The notes under the pieces are model-generated. The model was not told where the DNA came from and made no database searches. It saw nothing but the letters and a program-made list of their open reading frames with translations. From Patella vulgata (taxonomy: Eukaryota; Mollusca; Gastropoda; Patellidae), in contig NC_065882.2 of the NCBI RefSeq assembly GCF_932274485.2, positions 33,884,593 through 33,948,592 on the forward strand: a stretch of 64,000 nt of DNA, in the 5' to 3' direction. Shown one piece after another: positions 32,675-44,430 of the stretch. The position numbers and the translations under genes were made by a program. Positions within the stretch are counted from its first letter, which is position 1, and each line of letters starts with the position of its first letter.

Positions 32675-33962
32675 TAGAGCAGGATCCCAGGGGGTTAACC
32701 TAGCTGAAAAGTGTACCAATTTTCTCCTATATGGTATCAATGTATGTATATCTGGTATCGATCAGAAAATAAAGTCTGCCGGGTTTCTGGTGGTGGGTGG
32801 GGTATTCCACGCCCAAAATGCCATGCCCCCCAACTAGTCTAGATTAGCTCAAAATTGTACCACATGAAAATCGCACAGCAATTTACCGTAGATCTTCAGG
32901 TATTACAAAAACACGCTGACAGACATTTCTAGTGGTGGGGTACCCCTGACAGAGCTATGTAATTGCCAGACATTTGTAGTGATGGAGTATCCCTGACAAG
33001 AGTTATCTAATTTCCAGACCAAAGCTAGGCTAGATTAGCTCAAATCTGCACCACCTAAAACAGCTTTTGAGTTGTTCAGTACCACCACAGGAATCCTGAA
33101 TGACCACTGCCAGACAGTTTGTGCGGTGGGTTGCCCCTAACAGACACGCCCAAAATAACACGACCCCCAACTAGGATAGATTAGTCGGCACTGTTCCTGT
33201 GGTCCAAAAAATTAAAAATTGTGCCAGGATGCGTACAATACTAATACCTAGCACATATGGAAGAGGCGATAAACTGCGGTTGTAGGAACAATTTTATTTT
33301 TCAAAAACGCATTTTTAGCCCCATAAAATGTTTTTTGCCCAAAAATCAATTTCTTGCAATCGCAGTTTATCACATCTTCCATACGTGCTAGGTATTAGTA
33401 TCCTACGCATCCTGGCTAAAAATCTAATTTTTTAGAACATGGGAACAGTGCCTGCGAAGCTAGCCTATTTGGGGGCGTGGCATTTTGGGGCGTGTCTGTT
33501 AGGGGTAACCCACCGCACAAACTGTCTGGCAGTGGTCATTCATGACTCCTGTGGTGGTAGAGAACAAATCCAAAGCTGTTTTAGGTGGTACGGATTTCAG
33601 CTTATCTAGCCTAGCTTTGGTCTAAATATTAGATAACTCTTGTCAGTGATACTCCACCACTACAAATGTCTGGCAATTACATAGCTCTGTCAGGTGTACC
33701 CCACCACTAGAAATGTCTGTCAGAGTGTTTTTGTAATACCTGAAGAAGTACGGTACATTGCTTTGCGATTTTCATGTAGTACACTTTTGAGCTAATCTAG
33801 CCTAGTTGGGGATCATGGCATTTAGAGCGTGGAATACCACACCCACCACCAGAAACCCGGCAGACTTACATTCTGATGAAACCAGATATACATACATTGA
33901 TATCATATAGGAGAAAATTGGTACACTTTTCAGCTAGGTTGACCCCCTGGGCTCCCGGTCTA
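32675..33962. mobile_element. 1,288-bp foldback element with TTA target duplication
   Basis: The two halves are reverse complements over most of their length, about 600 bp each. The left begins TAGAGCAGGATCCCAGGGGG; the right ends CCCCCTGGGCTCCCGGTCTA. Matching internal pairs include CACCACCAGAAACCCGGCAG against CTGCCGGGTTTCTGGTGGTG, and GACAGACATTTCTAGTGGTG against its complement near 33710. Flanking TTA is at 32672-32674 and 33963-33965, and the uninterrupted family B site elsewhere reads GTTAGAAACC. A TTA target suggests a PIF/Harbinger-type non-autonomous element. No ORF of note. Confidence 0.88.
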
Positions 33963-35201
33963 TTAGAAACCATTTTGTGATATCTATATGATCGCATGGG
34001 ATCAGTCTATTTATTGATTGGAATTAAATGTCAAAATTTTAAACAAATAAGACTCATTTGAATAAATTATTTGTTTCGAAGGCTAAAAATACCGTTTTTG
34101 TCCAAATTACGTCATTTCCGGTGACATTGCAAAATGTTAAATTGGTTTGAACTAGTCACAATTGACATTACGCATCAATTGGCTTCACTGTTATGAAAAT
34201 CCAATAATAATTGCAAAATAGCGTAAAAAACGACTCGTGCAAAATTGCCAATTTCTCGGCAACTGCTCATATTACAAACTAATTTTCACATACATTATGA
34301 AAGTTGCGAAGAAATATTTTAAAATATGAAAAGCCTGAATGGGTTGTAAAAAACTCATTTTTACAGCACTTTTCACCTTTAAATCGAAATGGCGCAAATA
34401 CAAAACTGAAATTAAAAAAAAACGAGTCCGAGATTTTTTGCACCTTTTGTAGGGGCATTTATCTTGATCTATCAGATTTGCAAAACTTAACATTTGCTAG
34501 CGAAAAGATGTTCCAACTCGACAAAATCGGAGTTTTTAGCAAAATTGCGTCATATCCGGTGCCGATAGAAAACTTTACCGGTACTAAAAAATATTGAGAA
34601 TTTGCACCGTGGGGTATATATATGAACTTTGTTTTATAAAAATCGGGCAATAGATAATTAATCTAGAACCGAAACACTGAATTAGCCAATAGCGACCAAG
34701 AAAAATTATCGAGAAAAAATTTATTCACATCTTTGCTCAAATCAGATGACTCTTTACCCCTGGTAAAATGCCATAAAAAAATATTCATTAATAAAAAAAT
34801 TTTTGTCAAAATTTAAAATTTACAAATTTGGCGCCTAATATCTCTAAAGATTCATCAAAAATCTAAAGAACCGTAGCTATCCGCATTGTCACTGGCTATG
34901 TCAAAGTGTATCAAATGTTAAAATCTAACGATTATTGTTAATATTACGGCAATATTTTAAAAAACGACAATTTCGGCGATTTCGGACATTGTCGCAGAAA
35001 GTTCAAAATAGCTTTAATCTGTGATTCAAACCCACTTTCCCTGGAAAACTGAATTAAGACATCAAATTGATCCGACAGGTAATTTCTGAGGTATGCTCAA
35101 GTGGAAAAAAAATATAGGTCAAAGATTCAGAAAGATACTTTGGTTAGATTCTGAGAAATCCGATTTGTGGACAAAACACAAAAAAATAATAATAATAATA
35201 A

Positions 35202-36195
35202 CTAGAACTGCGAAGCAGTAATGACAGGTTTCACCGGTGCCACGTTATCCTTGAACTTATGTCACTTCCGGTATCAACGAAACCGTTAAACAGATTTCCA
35301 CAAATCAACCAAATCTAGCAATACCAATTGCATCTATACATTTGTTACCATGTGTTACATATGTCAAAAAAGTGACCCTGACAAAATCTTTTACTAACTT
35401 ACCGATAAGTTAGCTAACTTTCTAATGGGAATTAAAATGGGGAAAAAATCTATAAAATTCATTCTGACAAAATTGGTTATTTCTCGACAAGGGAAGATGC
35501 TAGAAGCCATTTTTGGACATCTATATGATTGTATTGATCCAATCTATATGTCCATTGTAATCAAATATCATAATGTTAAACGAATAATAAATATAACTCA
35601 CTTCAAAAAAAATATTTGTTTTGAAAGCTAAAAAAACAGTTTTTGTCCAAATGACATTACTTCCGGTGATAATGAAAATATTAAATTAGTTCTATGAAAT
35701 CATAAATGGCATAAGGCATCACATGGGGAAAATTATATGAAAATCGAATAATAATTTACACTTTCATAGACCAAAAACCTTGAAATGTGACTTGAAGAAA
35801 ATCGTCCATTTCTCTGCAACCGTACAAGTAAGAAACGTTTTTGTGGTATCTGTATGATCGTATGGGTTCATTCTATCTGTTGATTGGAATCAAATATCAT
35901 AATGTTAAAAACATTACAGATCAGACATCAAATGGTAAAAACAAATTGAAAATTGAATGATAATTGACTCTTTTACTTGCAAAATAATGTGAAACATGGT
36001 GCGTGCAAACTTGCCTATTTCTCGGCAACTGCGCATATTATAAATTAATTTTCACATACATTCTCTTCGTATGGATTATTGCTACGAGATTAAGAAAGTT
36101 ACGAAGAAATATTTTACACCTTTTTTCACCTTTTAATCGAAATAGCCTTTGCATGGCGCATCCTTTTGGTAATATCAAATTTTGAAAAAATAATA
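35202..36195 (+). repeat. Family B repeat, truncated at 3' end
   Basis: Head-to-tail with the preceding copy. Start CTAGAACTGC, palindrome CTGC-GAA-GCAG, GGTTTCACCGG. Two modules, then cut near 36195, where a family D piece begins. Confidence 0.65.
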
Positions 36196-36199
36196 TTTA

Positions 36200-36900
36200 G
36201 TGTCAAAATATTGTGTATCAGGGTTGTGGACCCTCTGGAGGTCACAATTTTCACCCGATTTGGTTTAAACTTGAAATGTATGTTTATAATGTTTCGATAT
36301 TCGCGCTTATCGTACCATAACTTACTGAATTATGGCTCTAATTGTACGAAAAATTGCGTTTTTAGCTTGTTGACCCCATAGAGGTCACAATTTTTATCCG
36401 ATTTAAAAAATTGTTTGAATATATCACTATTACACACTTAGATCTTGGTTCCTTTTGATAATCGCGGATACCCGAACTTAACTTCCTGGGTTATGGCCCC
36501 TGATTGTTTGAAAAATTGCAGATTCTCTAGAGGTCACAATTTTTTTCCGATTTTAAAAACCGTTTAAATACATTACCATTCCACCATAATGAAGTTTGAA
36601 TTCGTATTTCGTGAAAATGGAAATGAAACTGCCCTACAAAATGGCCGCTCTTTGTACGCAATTTGTGTAGAAGTGTGTAGTACGAAGGTTGTGGATCCTC
36701 TAGAGGTCACAATTTTTATCCGATTTTTATGAAACTTAAAACTTATCTTTATATCCCAAAGACCTCTGTCCCTTTTGATGTTTGCACATTTCAGGCCATA
36801 ACTTTCTGGATTATTGCCCCTGATTGTACAAAAAGTCACGTTTGTTTTTAGCTTGTTCTCTATCGATCTCTTGCAAAATGTGGGCGTATCCTACGGATTG
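36200..36900 (+). repeat. Family D repeat
   Basis: Alternating alpha and beta modules (GTGGACCCTCTGGAGGTCAC; ATATCACTATTACACAC), ending TTGCAAAATGTGGGCGTATC. An antisense ORF at 36573-36839 resembles one at 13318-13629 because the module is the same. Confidence 0.65.
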
Positions 36901-37305
36901 TTGTTGAAACAACTTTATGCAGCTGTTTGACCATATTGCTTTATGCTGCATGAGTTTCTGGAATATTGATTTATCCTTTCAAAAAAATATAAGGGTTATA
37001 AAATGGGCAGAAAATTCGAAAAATAAATGGCGATAACTCTGAGTGAAACTTATATTACTGGAACCGGATGGGCCTCAGGTATCCAAATATGTAGGTCAAA
37101 TTTAAATTTTAGAAAAATAACAAAAATTGTCTCATAAACAACCTATTTTCAATTTTCTAGTAGTTTTCGAGATAAAATCGTCTGAATAGTCTCCGAAAAG
37201 GAAAATACTAGATTTTCAGCGTCCCATAATCTATTGCCTTAACCATCGAATTTGTATCATTTGTATGTCATAAGATCGTCCATTATTCCGGCTATCCAAT
37301 GACAC
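36901..37305 (+). repeat. Family A repeat, left part of LINE-interrupted copy
   Basis: Family A modules (GGCGATAACTCTGAGTGAAA, GATTTTCAGCGTCCCATAAT) up to the LINE target ATGACAC at 37299-37305. The copy resumes at 42938. Confidence 0.65.
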
Positions 37306-37874
37306 CCCCCCCCCCCCTGGGGTGTAGGGGGTGATAAGAATATACCCTTCGTATGTCCTGCGTGTCGTAAAAAGCGACTAAAAGGATCCCTGTAATGGGG
37401 CAACGTGTTTGCCGTGCGTTGTGACCCGTGTCGGTGGAGAGTGGAATCCTGGTAATTGAGTGGGGATTTGGCTTGCGAGCCCTTTCTCTGCAACACATTA
37501 CTTTGGCCCATGGTTCACCTAGACGGGAGGTCAGAGTGGCCCACTCTGATCAATCGGCTTTGGTCGATTTTAGCTCTGTAGAATGTACATTCTTCAACTT
37601 CAATGCTCTGTTGTTTTTTTATACTCAGCAAGTTTACCTTTGTGTCCTGAATACATTCTACAGAGCGGCGGCTTGGGTCAATCAGGTTAGTTAAGTATTT
37701 TTACTTTCTGGCTTGAGTATACCCCTCGTCGAGCCCTGAGGCCACGCACCGGATATCCGCACTAGTCCTCCCCTTAGTCGGCAGGGCAGTAACCTGGGGG
37801 ACGACGAGGGGTGAATCATTAAAAAAAATAATTCATGGATTCCCCAATCCCCCCCCCCACCCCAATTATCAAAA

Positions 37875-38919
37875 ATGATAAATATAAACAGAAACGTCCG
37901 AGTCAAAGTCTTGGCTGAGGTTCCTCTTAATTGAGAGTCCCTCGAAAGACCTATCAAAAGTGTCACCATTTCTGATAACCAAGGGCATAGCTGGTTTGGC
38001 CGGCGAGCCCAAGGCTATCAAAAAACTTAAGAATGGAACACTCTTAGTAGAATGTGCTAAAGAACAGCATGCTACCATGCTTCTTAAATCATCATCTTTG
38101 GCAGACATTCCTATTAAGGTGTCTCCACATAGGTCTTTGAATTCTAGTAGAGGTGTAATACGTTGCTGGGACCTTGAAGGCAGCAGTGAGAAAGAAATGG
38201 TAGAATACCTTTCTTCTCAGGGTGTACAACACGTTAAAAGAATTAGTGTTCGTCGAGGAGATAAGGTGATTCCAACTAGCACCTACATCCTCACTTTCAA
38301 TCGTCCCGACATACCAAAGACTCTCAAGGCAGGTTATTTAAACATACCTGTGGATTCTTATATATCCAATCCTCTTCGTTGCTACAAGTGCCAAAAGTTT
38401 GGACACAGCAATACCGTCTGCAGGGGTAAAGACACCCGCGCTCGTTGTGGTCATGATGACCACGAGAGCGCTACCTGTCAGGCTGAGTTTTGTTGTGTGA
38501 ATTGTAAGGGAAAGCACTTTGCTTATTCCCGTGAATGTCCAATATGGCAAAAAGAGAAAAGAATCCAACAGGTCATGTCTGAAAGAAAAATATCTTATTT
38601 CGATGCTCGAAAGCAGATAGATTTAACTGCACTGTTTCCCATTGCACCACAAGGGATAAAATTTTCAAGTGCAGTTAAAGTTTCCACCAAATCTATTTCT
38701 ATTCAGACAGATTTAACCTGGCCTAATAAGCAGGATAAACCGAAGACTTTGACGTCATCAGATCAAAATAAAGGGGTTTCGAGCTCAGTTCAAACATCTG
38801 AGAGCTCGATTCAAACCACTTCTCCCTTGCCTTGTGAGGGTTCATCTACCTTGCCCCAAACGGACACTATTGGGAACACCCCCAATACTTCCCCTCAGAA
38901 CGGCAGGGTCACAGCATAA
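37875..38919 (+). CDS. LINE ORF1 protein with three zinc knuckles
   Basis: Open from at least 37960 (SPFLITKGIAGLAGEPKAIK) for about 319 aa. The RNA-binding N-terminal part (KKLKNGTLLVECAKEQHATM, ISVRRGDKVIPTSTYILTFN) resembles the RRM-like region of Jockey/I-type ORF1 proteins. Three cysteine/histidine knuckles follow: CYKCQKFGHSNTVC; CGHDDHESATC, which has lost one Cys (ARCGHD where ARCG..H is usual); and CVNCKGKHFAYSREC. The C-terminal third is Ser/Thr/Gln-rich. Its role in such elements is binding element RNA. The true start is unclear: no ATG lies in the open frame upstream, while an ATG at 37875 is in another frame, so a small indel near the start is likely. Confidence 0.85.
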
Positions 38920-39114
38920 GGGTATTTCACCCCCACAAGAAGAAATTGTTCTCAGCAAGAAAGAAAGGAAATTGCGCGGAAAGGGTAAAAGGGGTTCACA
39001 AGACCCTATTACCCATTTCAATAACTTTTGGGTTGATCTGATGGACGGTATTACCGTAGCGGATGTTCATATGATCCCCTCCGGTAAGCCGCCTAAAATA
39101 AATTATCCCTGACA

Positions 39115-42100
39115 ATGGTAAATTCCATTATTCAATGGAATTGTCGTGGTTTAAACCCAAATTTTAATGAAGTTCAACTTTTAATTCAAAAGTACAATCC
39201 TTTAGCTATTTGTTTACAGGAAACTTTTTTGAGGAATTCGGACACATTGTCTTTTAGACATTTTGTTGGTTACCATCATCACTCGGTTGGTGATGGTAGA
39301 GCTCATGGGGGTGTTTCTATTATTCTTAATGGAGACATTCCTCAGGGTCAAGTCGCGCTCAACTCGCCGTTACAGGCAGTTGCAGTTCGAGTGACTTTGC
39401 ATATTCCAATTACACTCTGTTCTATTTATCTTCCACCAAGCTTGCATCTTAATCCCAGACATCTTGATGACCTTGTTGCACAACTTCCTCTCCCGTTTAT
39501 AATTACGGGAGATTGCAATGGTCATCATTCCCTCTGGGGTAGTCCAGATGACAACAACAGAGGTAAACAAATAGCGGACTTCATTAACCTTAATAATTTG
39601 TGTTTATTAAATGATGACTCGCCTACTTATCTACATCCTGCCACAGCTTCTTTTTCTTCCCTGGATCTCACCATTTCCTCTCCGGTCCTGTTTCAGGATT
39701 TTACGTGGAGGGTAAATGGAGATCTATGTGGTAGTGACCATAATAATGGTCCCTCTCCGGTCGAAAGACCCCAGAGGTGGAAGTTCCATAAGGCTGATTG
39801 GGCTCTATTTGAGTCACTGTCTCTTCTCCTTTGATACAAAGGAGTTAGAAGATGCAGAGGAGCCCATGGCCTTATTCACTTCAATTCTTCAAGATGTAGC
39901 TGAGCAGGCGATTCCAAAAACCACGACTGAACCAAAACGTTTCAATAAACCATGGTATAATGAAGATTGCAAATCCGCTCTAAAAGAGCGTGATCGTATC
40001 CTGAGACGGTTAAAGAACCATCCTTCCATGGAGAATATTGCGGCATACCAAATGGTCCGGGCGAAGGCCCGTAGAACCATACGTCAAGCAAAGAAGTCTT
40101 TATGGTAAGGTTACGTCTCTAGGATCAATTCCCGTACCACATCCAAATCGGTATGGGATAGGATTCGTAGAATTAAAGGTAAAAGCAGTTCATTATCAGT
40201 TAACCATCTAAATGTTGATAATACCACCTTAACAACATTTCCTGATATTGCTAATTCTCTGGCCAGTTCTTTTTCATTTAATTCATCATCCAATTTCTCC
40301 TCCGATGCCTTTCGAGGCATTAAAGCACAACAGGAGAAGAGGTGACTTAATTTCAAGTCCCGTAATGATGAATGCTACAATGGAAATTTCTCTGTAGCAG
40401 AGTCACTGCAACTGGTCCAGATGAAATTCATACCAAATTCTTAAACATTTACCTTTTCCAACTCTCCTAATTTTATTAGATCTTTTTAACCGGATTTGGG
40501 TTGATGGGAATTTCCCTCCTTCGTATCATGAAGCCACAATAATTCCAATCCCTAAACCGGGTAAAGATCATACGAATCCTACCAACTATCGTCCGATCGC
40601 TTTAACTAGCTGTATTTGCAAAACCATGGAGAGATTGATCAATCGAAGGCTTGTTTGGTACCTTGAGTCCAACAACCTCATTACAGACCTCCAATGTGGA
40701 TTTCGGTCCCAAAGGACCACTCTTGATCATCTCGTTCGATTTGAAACGTTCGTCAGGGATGCTTTCATCCAGAAGCAACATTTAGTTGCAATATGTTTCG
40801 ATCTGGAGAAAGCTTATGATACTACATGGAAACATGGTATCATGCGCGACCTTCATAACCTCGGTCTACGAGGTCGCTTACCTATCTTCATTAAAAATTT
40901 CCTGGAAGATAGGTCATTTAAGGTACGACTGGGATCAATATTCTCTGACCCATTTCCCCAGGTAATTAGGGAAGTATTTTATCTCCCACACTCTTTGCAA
41001 TAAAAATTAATACAATCCCAGCGTGCCTTAAACCAGGTACAAACGGCGCTCTTTATGTTGATGACTTTCAGATGTGCTATGGTTCCACAGACATGCGGAT
41101 AATCGAACGTAAGTTGCAGCTTTGTTTGAATTCACTTCAACAATGGGCAACCGAAAATGGATTTCGTTTTTCGAAATCCAAGACTGTCTGCATGCATTTC
41201 TGTCAGAAACGAGGTTTGCATCCATATCCAGAACTTTATTTGGATGGCAACCGCCTTCCAGTTGTGGATGAAACCAAATTTCTGGGGCTGATATTTGATA
41301 AGAAATTATCATTTATCCCCATATAAAAAGCCTCAAAAAGAAATGTCTGAGAGCCCTCAACATATTGAGAGTCTTATCAAATACTGACTGGGGAGCAGAC
41401 CGTAAGGTCTTGCTCAGATTATATCGAGCGTTAATAAGATCTAAACTCGATTATGGGTGTATTGTGTATGGGTCTGCCCGCGAGTCTTATCTCAAAGATC
41501 TCGACACCATACACAACCAGGGACTTAGAATCAGTTTAGGAGCATTTCGTACATCTCCAGTGGACAGTTTATACGTCGAGGCGCATGAGCCCTCGCTGCA
41601 CAACAGAGGTGATAAACTGGCCCTGCAGTATGCTACGAAAATAGCATCTTTGCCAGATCATATTTCATTTAACACCATATTTAGACCCTATCATGAGCAT
41701 TTATATCTGCTCAAGACTAAAGTTATTCCACCATTCGGTATTCGCATACAACCCCTTTTGTTTGAGGCTGGTATCGGCCTTGACAGTATTGCGAATACCC
41801 CTTTCTTTAGGACTCCACCGTGGGCTGTATCTCCCCCAAAGATTGATTTCAATCTTACACAACATAAAAAGAGAGATACTAGCTCCACGGTTTTTCAGTC
41901 TCTCTTTCGAGAGCTAAGGTCTAAATATGGTGATTATGCTCCAATTTACACAGATGGTTCTAAAGATGATGATCGGGTAGCTTCGGCTACCGTGATACTA
42001 TCTGAGACCATATCTGTCCGCCTTCCACCTGCTGCTTCCATTTTTACAGCTGAACTCCAGGCCATTCTTCAGGCTTTGGAGTTCGTCCAAACATCATCTA

Positions 42101-42620
42101 ACTTAAAGTATATAATTTTTACTGATTCTTTGTCCTCGCTCCAAGCACTTAACAATAAACAGCTTAATAGCTGTTAATAGCAGACATTTATAGTCTGCTA
42201 TTATCTAACGAGTTAATCAGCAAGGACATTGTCCTTTGCTGGCTCCCAAGTCATATGGATATCAAAGGGAATGATCAAGCAGACTCGGCTGCCAAGTCTG
42301 CTTTAGATCTTCCCATATCTGAATTTTTAACGCCATATAAAGATTTTAAATTTATTATAAATAATATCATTTATGGCCGCTGGCAACGGTCTTGGGATCT
42401 AGCAGGCACAAATAAACTTCATCACATTTAGCCTCTCTCAGGAGATTGGCCAAGCTCCTATAGAACCAGCAGGAGGGATGAAGTTGTTTTGTGTCGCTCT
42501 CGCATTGGTCATACCCTTTTAACTCATATTTTCATTTTGAAGCGAGAGCCTCAACCAGAATGTGTTCACTGTCATGTTCCTTTGACAGTAAAACACATCT
42601 CAAGAACATAAGATAGAAAT
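39115..42620 (+). pseudogene. LINE ORF2: endonuclease, RT, RNase H (degraded)
   Basis: The endonuclease (39115-39834) starts MVNSIIQWNCRGLNPNFNEV, with QETF, the GDCNGHH motif and SDHN near its end: the APE-type exonuclease-endonuclease-phosphatase fold. The linker continues in another frame (39830-40105, FNKPWYNEDCKSALKERD) and stops at 40106. RT: YRPIALTSCICKTMERLI near 40590, ICFDLEKAYDTTWKHGI at 40795, LYVDDFQMCYG at 41055, FLGLIFDKKLSF near 41280. The GVPQGS-type motif before YVDD is damaged by a frame change near 40965. Thumb/connection: ADRKVLLRLYRALIRSKLDY. RNase H: YTDGSKDD, TAELQAILQAL, TDSLSSLQAL, SHMDIKGNDQADSAAK. The Cys/His tail CVHCHVPLTVKH is near 42560. At least five frame breaks or stops; not functional. 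Confidence 0.9.
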
Positions 42621-42937
42621 ATTACCGTTGCCAGTCTCTACGTCATCTATTTGCCCAACCGGGTTTATATTGTAACATACTAGACTTTTTAAAAGAGACA
42701 TGTTTTTATCATAAATTTTAATTGTATATTGATCACTTCATTTTTGTATTTTAAATATTAATATGCATAAAAGGTTTATTTCATTTTTAATTTTAGTTAC
42801 TGTGATATTGTTTTTATTTATGCATATAATACTTTTTTTGTGATATTTATTTAACTTGTCTCGCATAAATCACCATATGTTTGGCGCAATATAGCCCGGT
42901 TGGAGCTGACGTGCCATAAAACCACATTTCATTTCAT

Positions 42938-44425
42938 ATGACACTTTAGTTGTTTTGATTCGGTGAAATCGGGCGTAGTACTCACTTTTTTCGCAAGATC
43001 ACCATTTTTTTTTTACTTTTTACATTTTTAATTTTTTTTTCAAAATATCGGATATTTTTTCAACTACTTCCGGTTTTTGGATCATTGTCGGGACAGTTTT
43101 AAAAAGTTGTTTGGATACTTGACTTTCTGTACCAAAAGTTTCAGAAACATCCATTGAGATTGAGGCTTTTTTTGGACCATTTATATTATTTCAATGCATT
43201 TATTTTTGGATTCACGCTATAGACCACCGATAGGACTACGAGTAAAAAATGTTTAAGAAAAATCGTAGGTGTCGTTTTCAAGAAAAAAGCGTCTCAAAAG
43301 GCTCCAAAACGAAAAATACTACATTTTCGGCGTACCATAATTTATTTTCTAACCTTCGAAATTGTATCATTGAGATGTCATATGATAGTCCATTAATGGG
43401 GCTATTCAACAACACTTTAGTAGTTTTGGTCCGCTAATATCTGACGGAGAAATCAAGTTTTTCGCAAGAGCGCCATTTTTTAAAACTTTTTTTTTTCATT
43501 TTTTGAATACTTCCGGTATGGAGATTATTGTCGGGATAGTTTTAATAACCGCCCTGGGCACTTGAATGGTCGCAGGGTTCTGTAATGATATATTACGTTA
43601 TATGATTAGATAAAGTGGCCCTGAGAAATCCTATGTTCAAAAGTGCCAAAAATGCAAAAATGTCAAAATATCGAAAATTAAATTTCAATAACTCAATACA
43701 TATTATACATCATTAGTATCGTAATTAGGTCAGCTATCTTAATGTGTAACCTTTTTGTAAAAATCTGTTTAAATAATAAAGTAATAGAGTATTTTCCAAA
43801 ATTTCACGATTTTTCGACTTTTTTCAATTTTCAGTCCCGTTTTTACCCTATTCCAGACATGTCAAAGTCTTATTGGATGGTTTCATGCACAAGACTACCG
43901 AAAGGACTCCCGATCGAGAAAGTTTAAGAAAAATCCTTGAAGCAGTTTTCGAGATAAAGGCGTTGGAAAATGGGTAGAAAATTCGAAAAATAAAGGGCGA
44001 TAACTCTGAATGAAACTTATATTACTAGAATCCGATGGACATCAGGTATACAAAAATGTAGGTTAAATTTGAAAATTTTGAAAAATAACAACAATTGTCT
44101 CGAAAACAACGTGTTTTTAATTTTCGAACGATAGAAGTCGTAGACGAATGTTCGAAATTGAAAAATGTGAGATAGCCATTATCTCGGAAAAGATTCGGGG
44201 TTTCTGAAAATATCATTTGTTTGAAAATAGGTAAAGAATTGACGAAACCACGGTCGATTTTCAATTCCGGAAAAAAGTACAAAATTTGGTTACTTCCGGT
44301 ATGCGCAGATGTGTCAAAATTGTTTTATCAAGTAGCCACCACATGGTTTCCTAATAGAAAATTTGGTTCCAGATCGATATCTGTTTTCGATCATGGAGAA
44401 ATAGGCTCCCGCGGAAAATAATAAT
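42938..44425 (+). repeat. Family A repeat, right part of LINE-interrupted copy
   Basis: Resumes with ATGACACTTTAGTTGTTTTG and runs through modules to GAGAAATAGGCTCCCGCGG and the AAT tract. ACTTCCGG sites lie near 43069, 43512 and 44291. Confidence 0.7.
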
Positions 44426-44430
44426 AATAA

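Larger units (their letters stand above)
31112..35200 (+). repeat. Family B repeat with a family C piece and a foldback element nested
   Basis: Starts CTAGAACTGC with palindrome CTGC-GAC-GCAG and GTTTCACCG. The modules resume after a family C piece (about 31495-32370) and again after a 1.29-kb foldback element (32675-33962). It continues through the tail module (GGCGCCTAATATCTC) to an AAT tract at about 35185-35200, where the next family B copy starts at once. The terminal hairpin is missing. Confidence 0.65.
37306..42937 (+). mobile_element. Full-length I-group-like LINE with RNase H
   Basis: 5,632 bp, flanked by the exact 7-bp target repeat ATGACAC (37299-37305, 42938-42944) inside a family A repeat. 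It has a C-run and a GC-rich 5' UTR, ORF1, ORF2 (endonuclease, RT, RNase H, zinc-binding tail), an AT-rich 3' UTR, and a 3' end of GACGTGCCATAAAACCAC + (ATTTC)2. C-terminal RNase H and a zinc-knuckle ORF1 place it in the I group (I, Nimb, Ingi or related). ORF2 is inactivated by several frame changes and stops. Confidence 0.92.

Noticed and set aside
32675-33962. Foldback element as an inverted pair of genes or an miRNA precursor
   Set aside because: The arms are about 600 bp, non-coding and flanked by TTA repeats, which fits a DNA transposon derivative.
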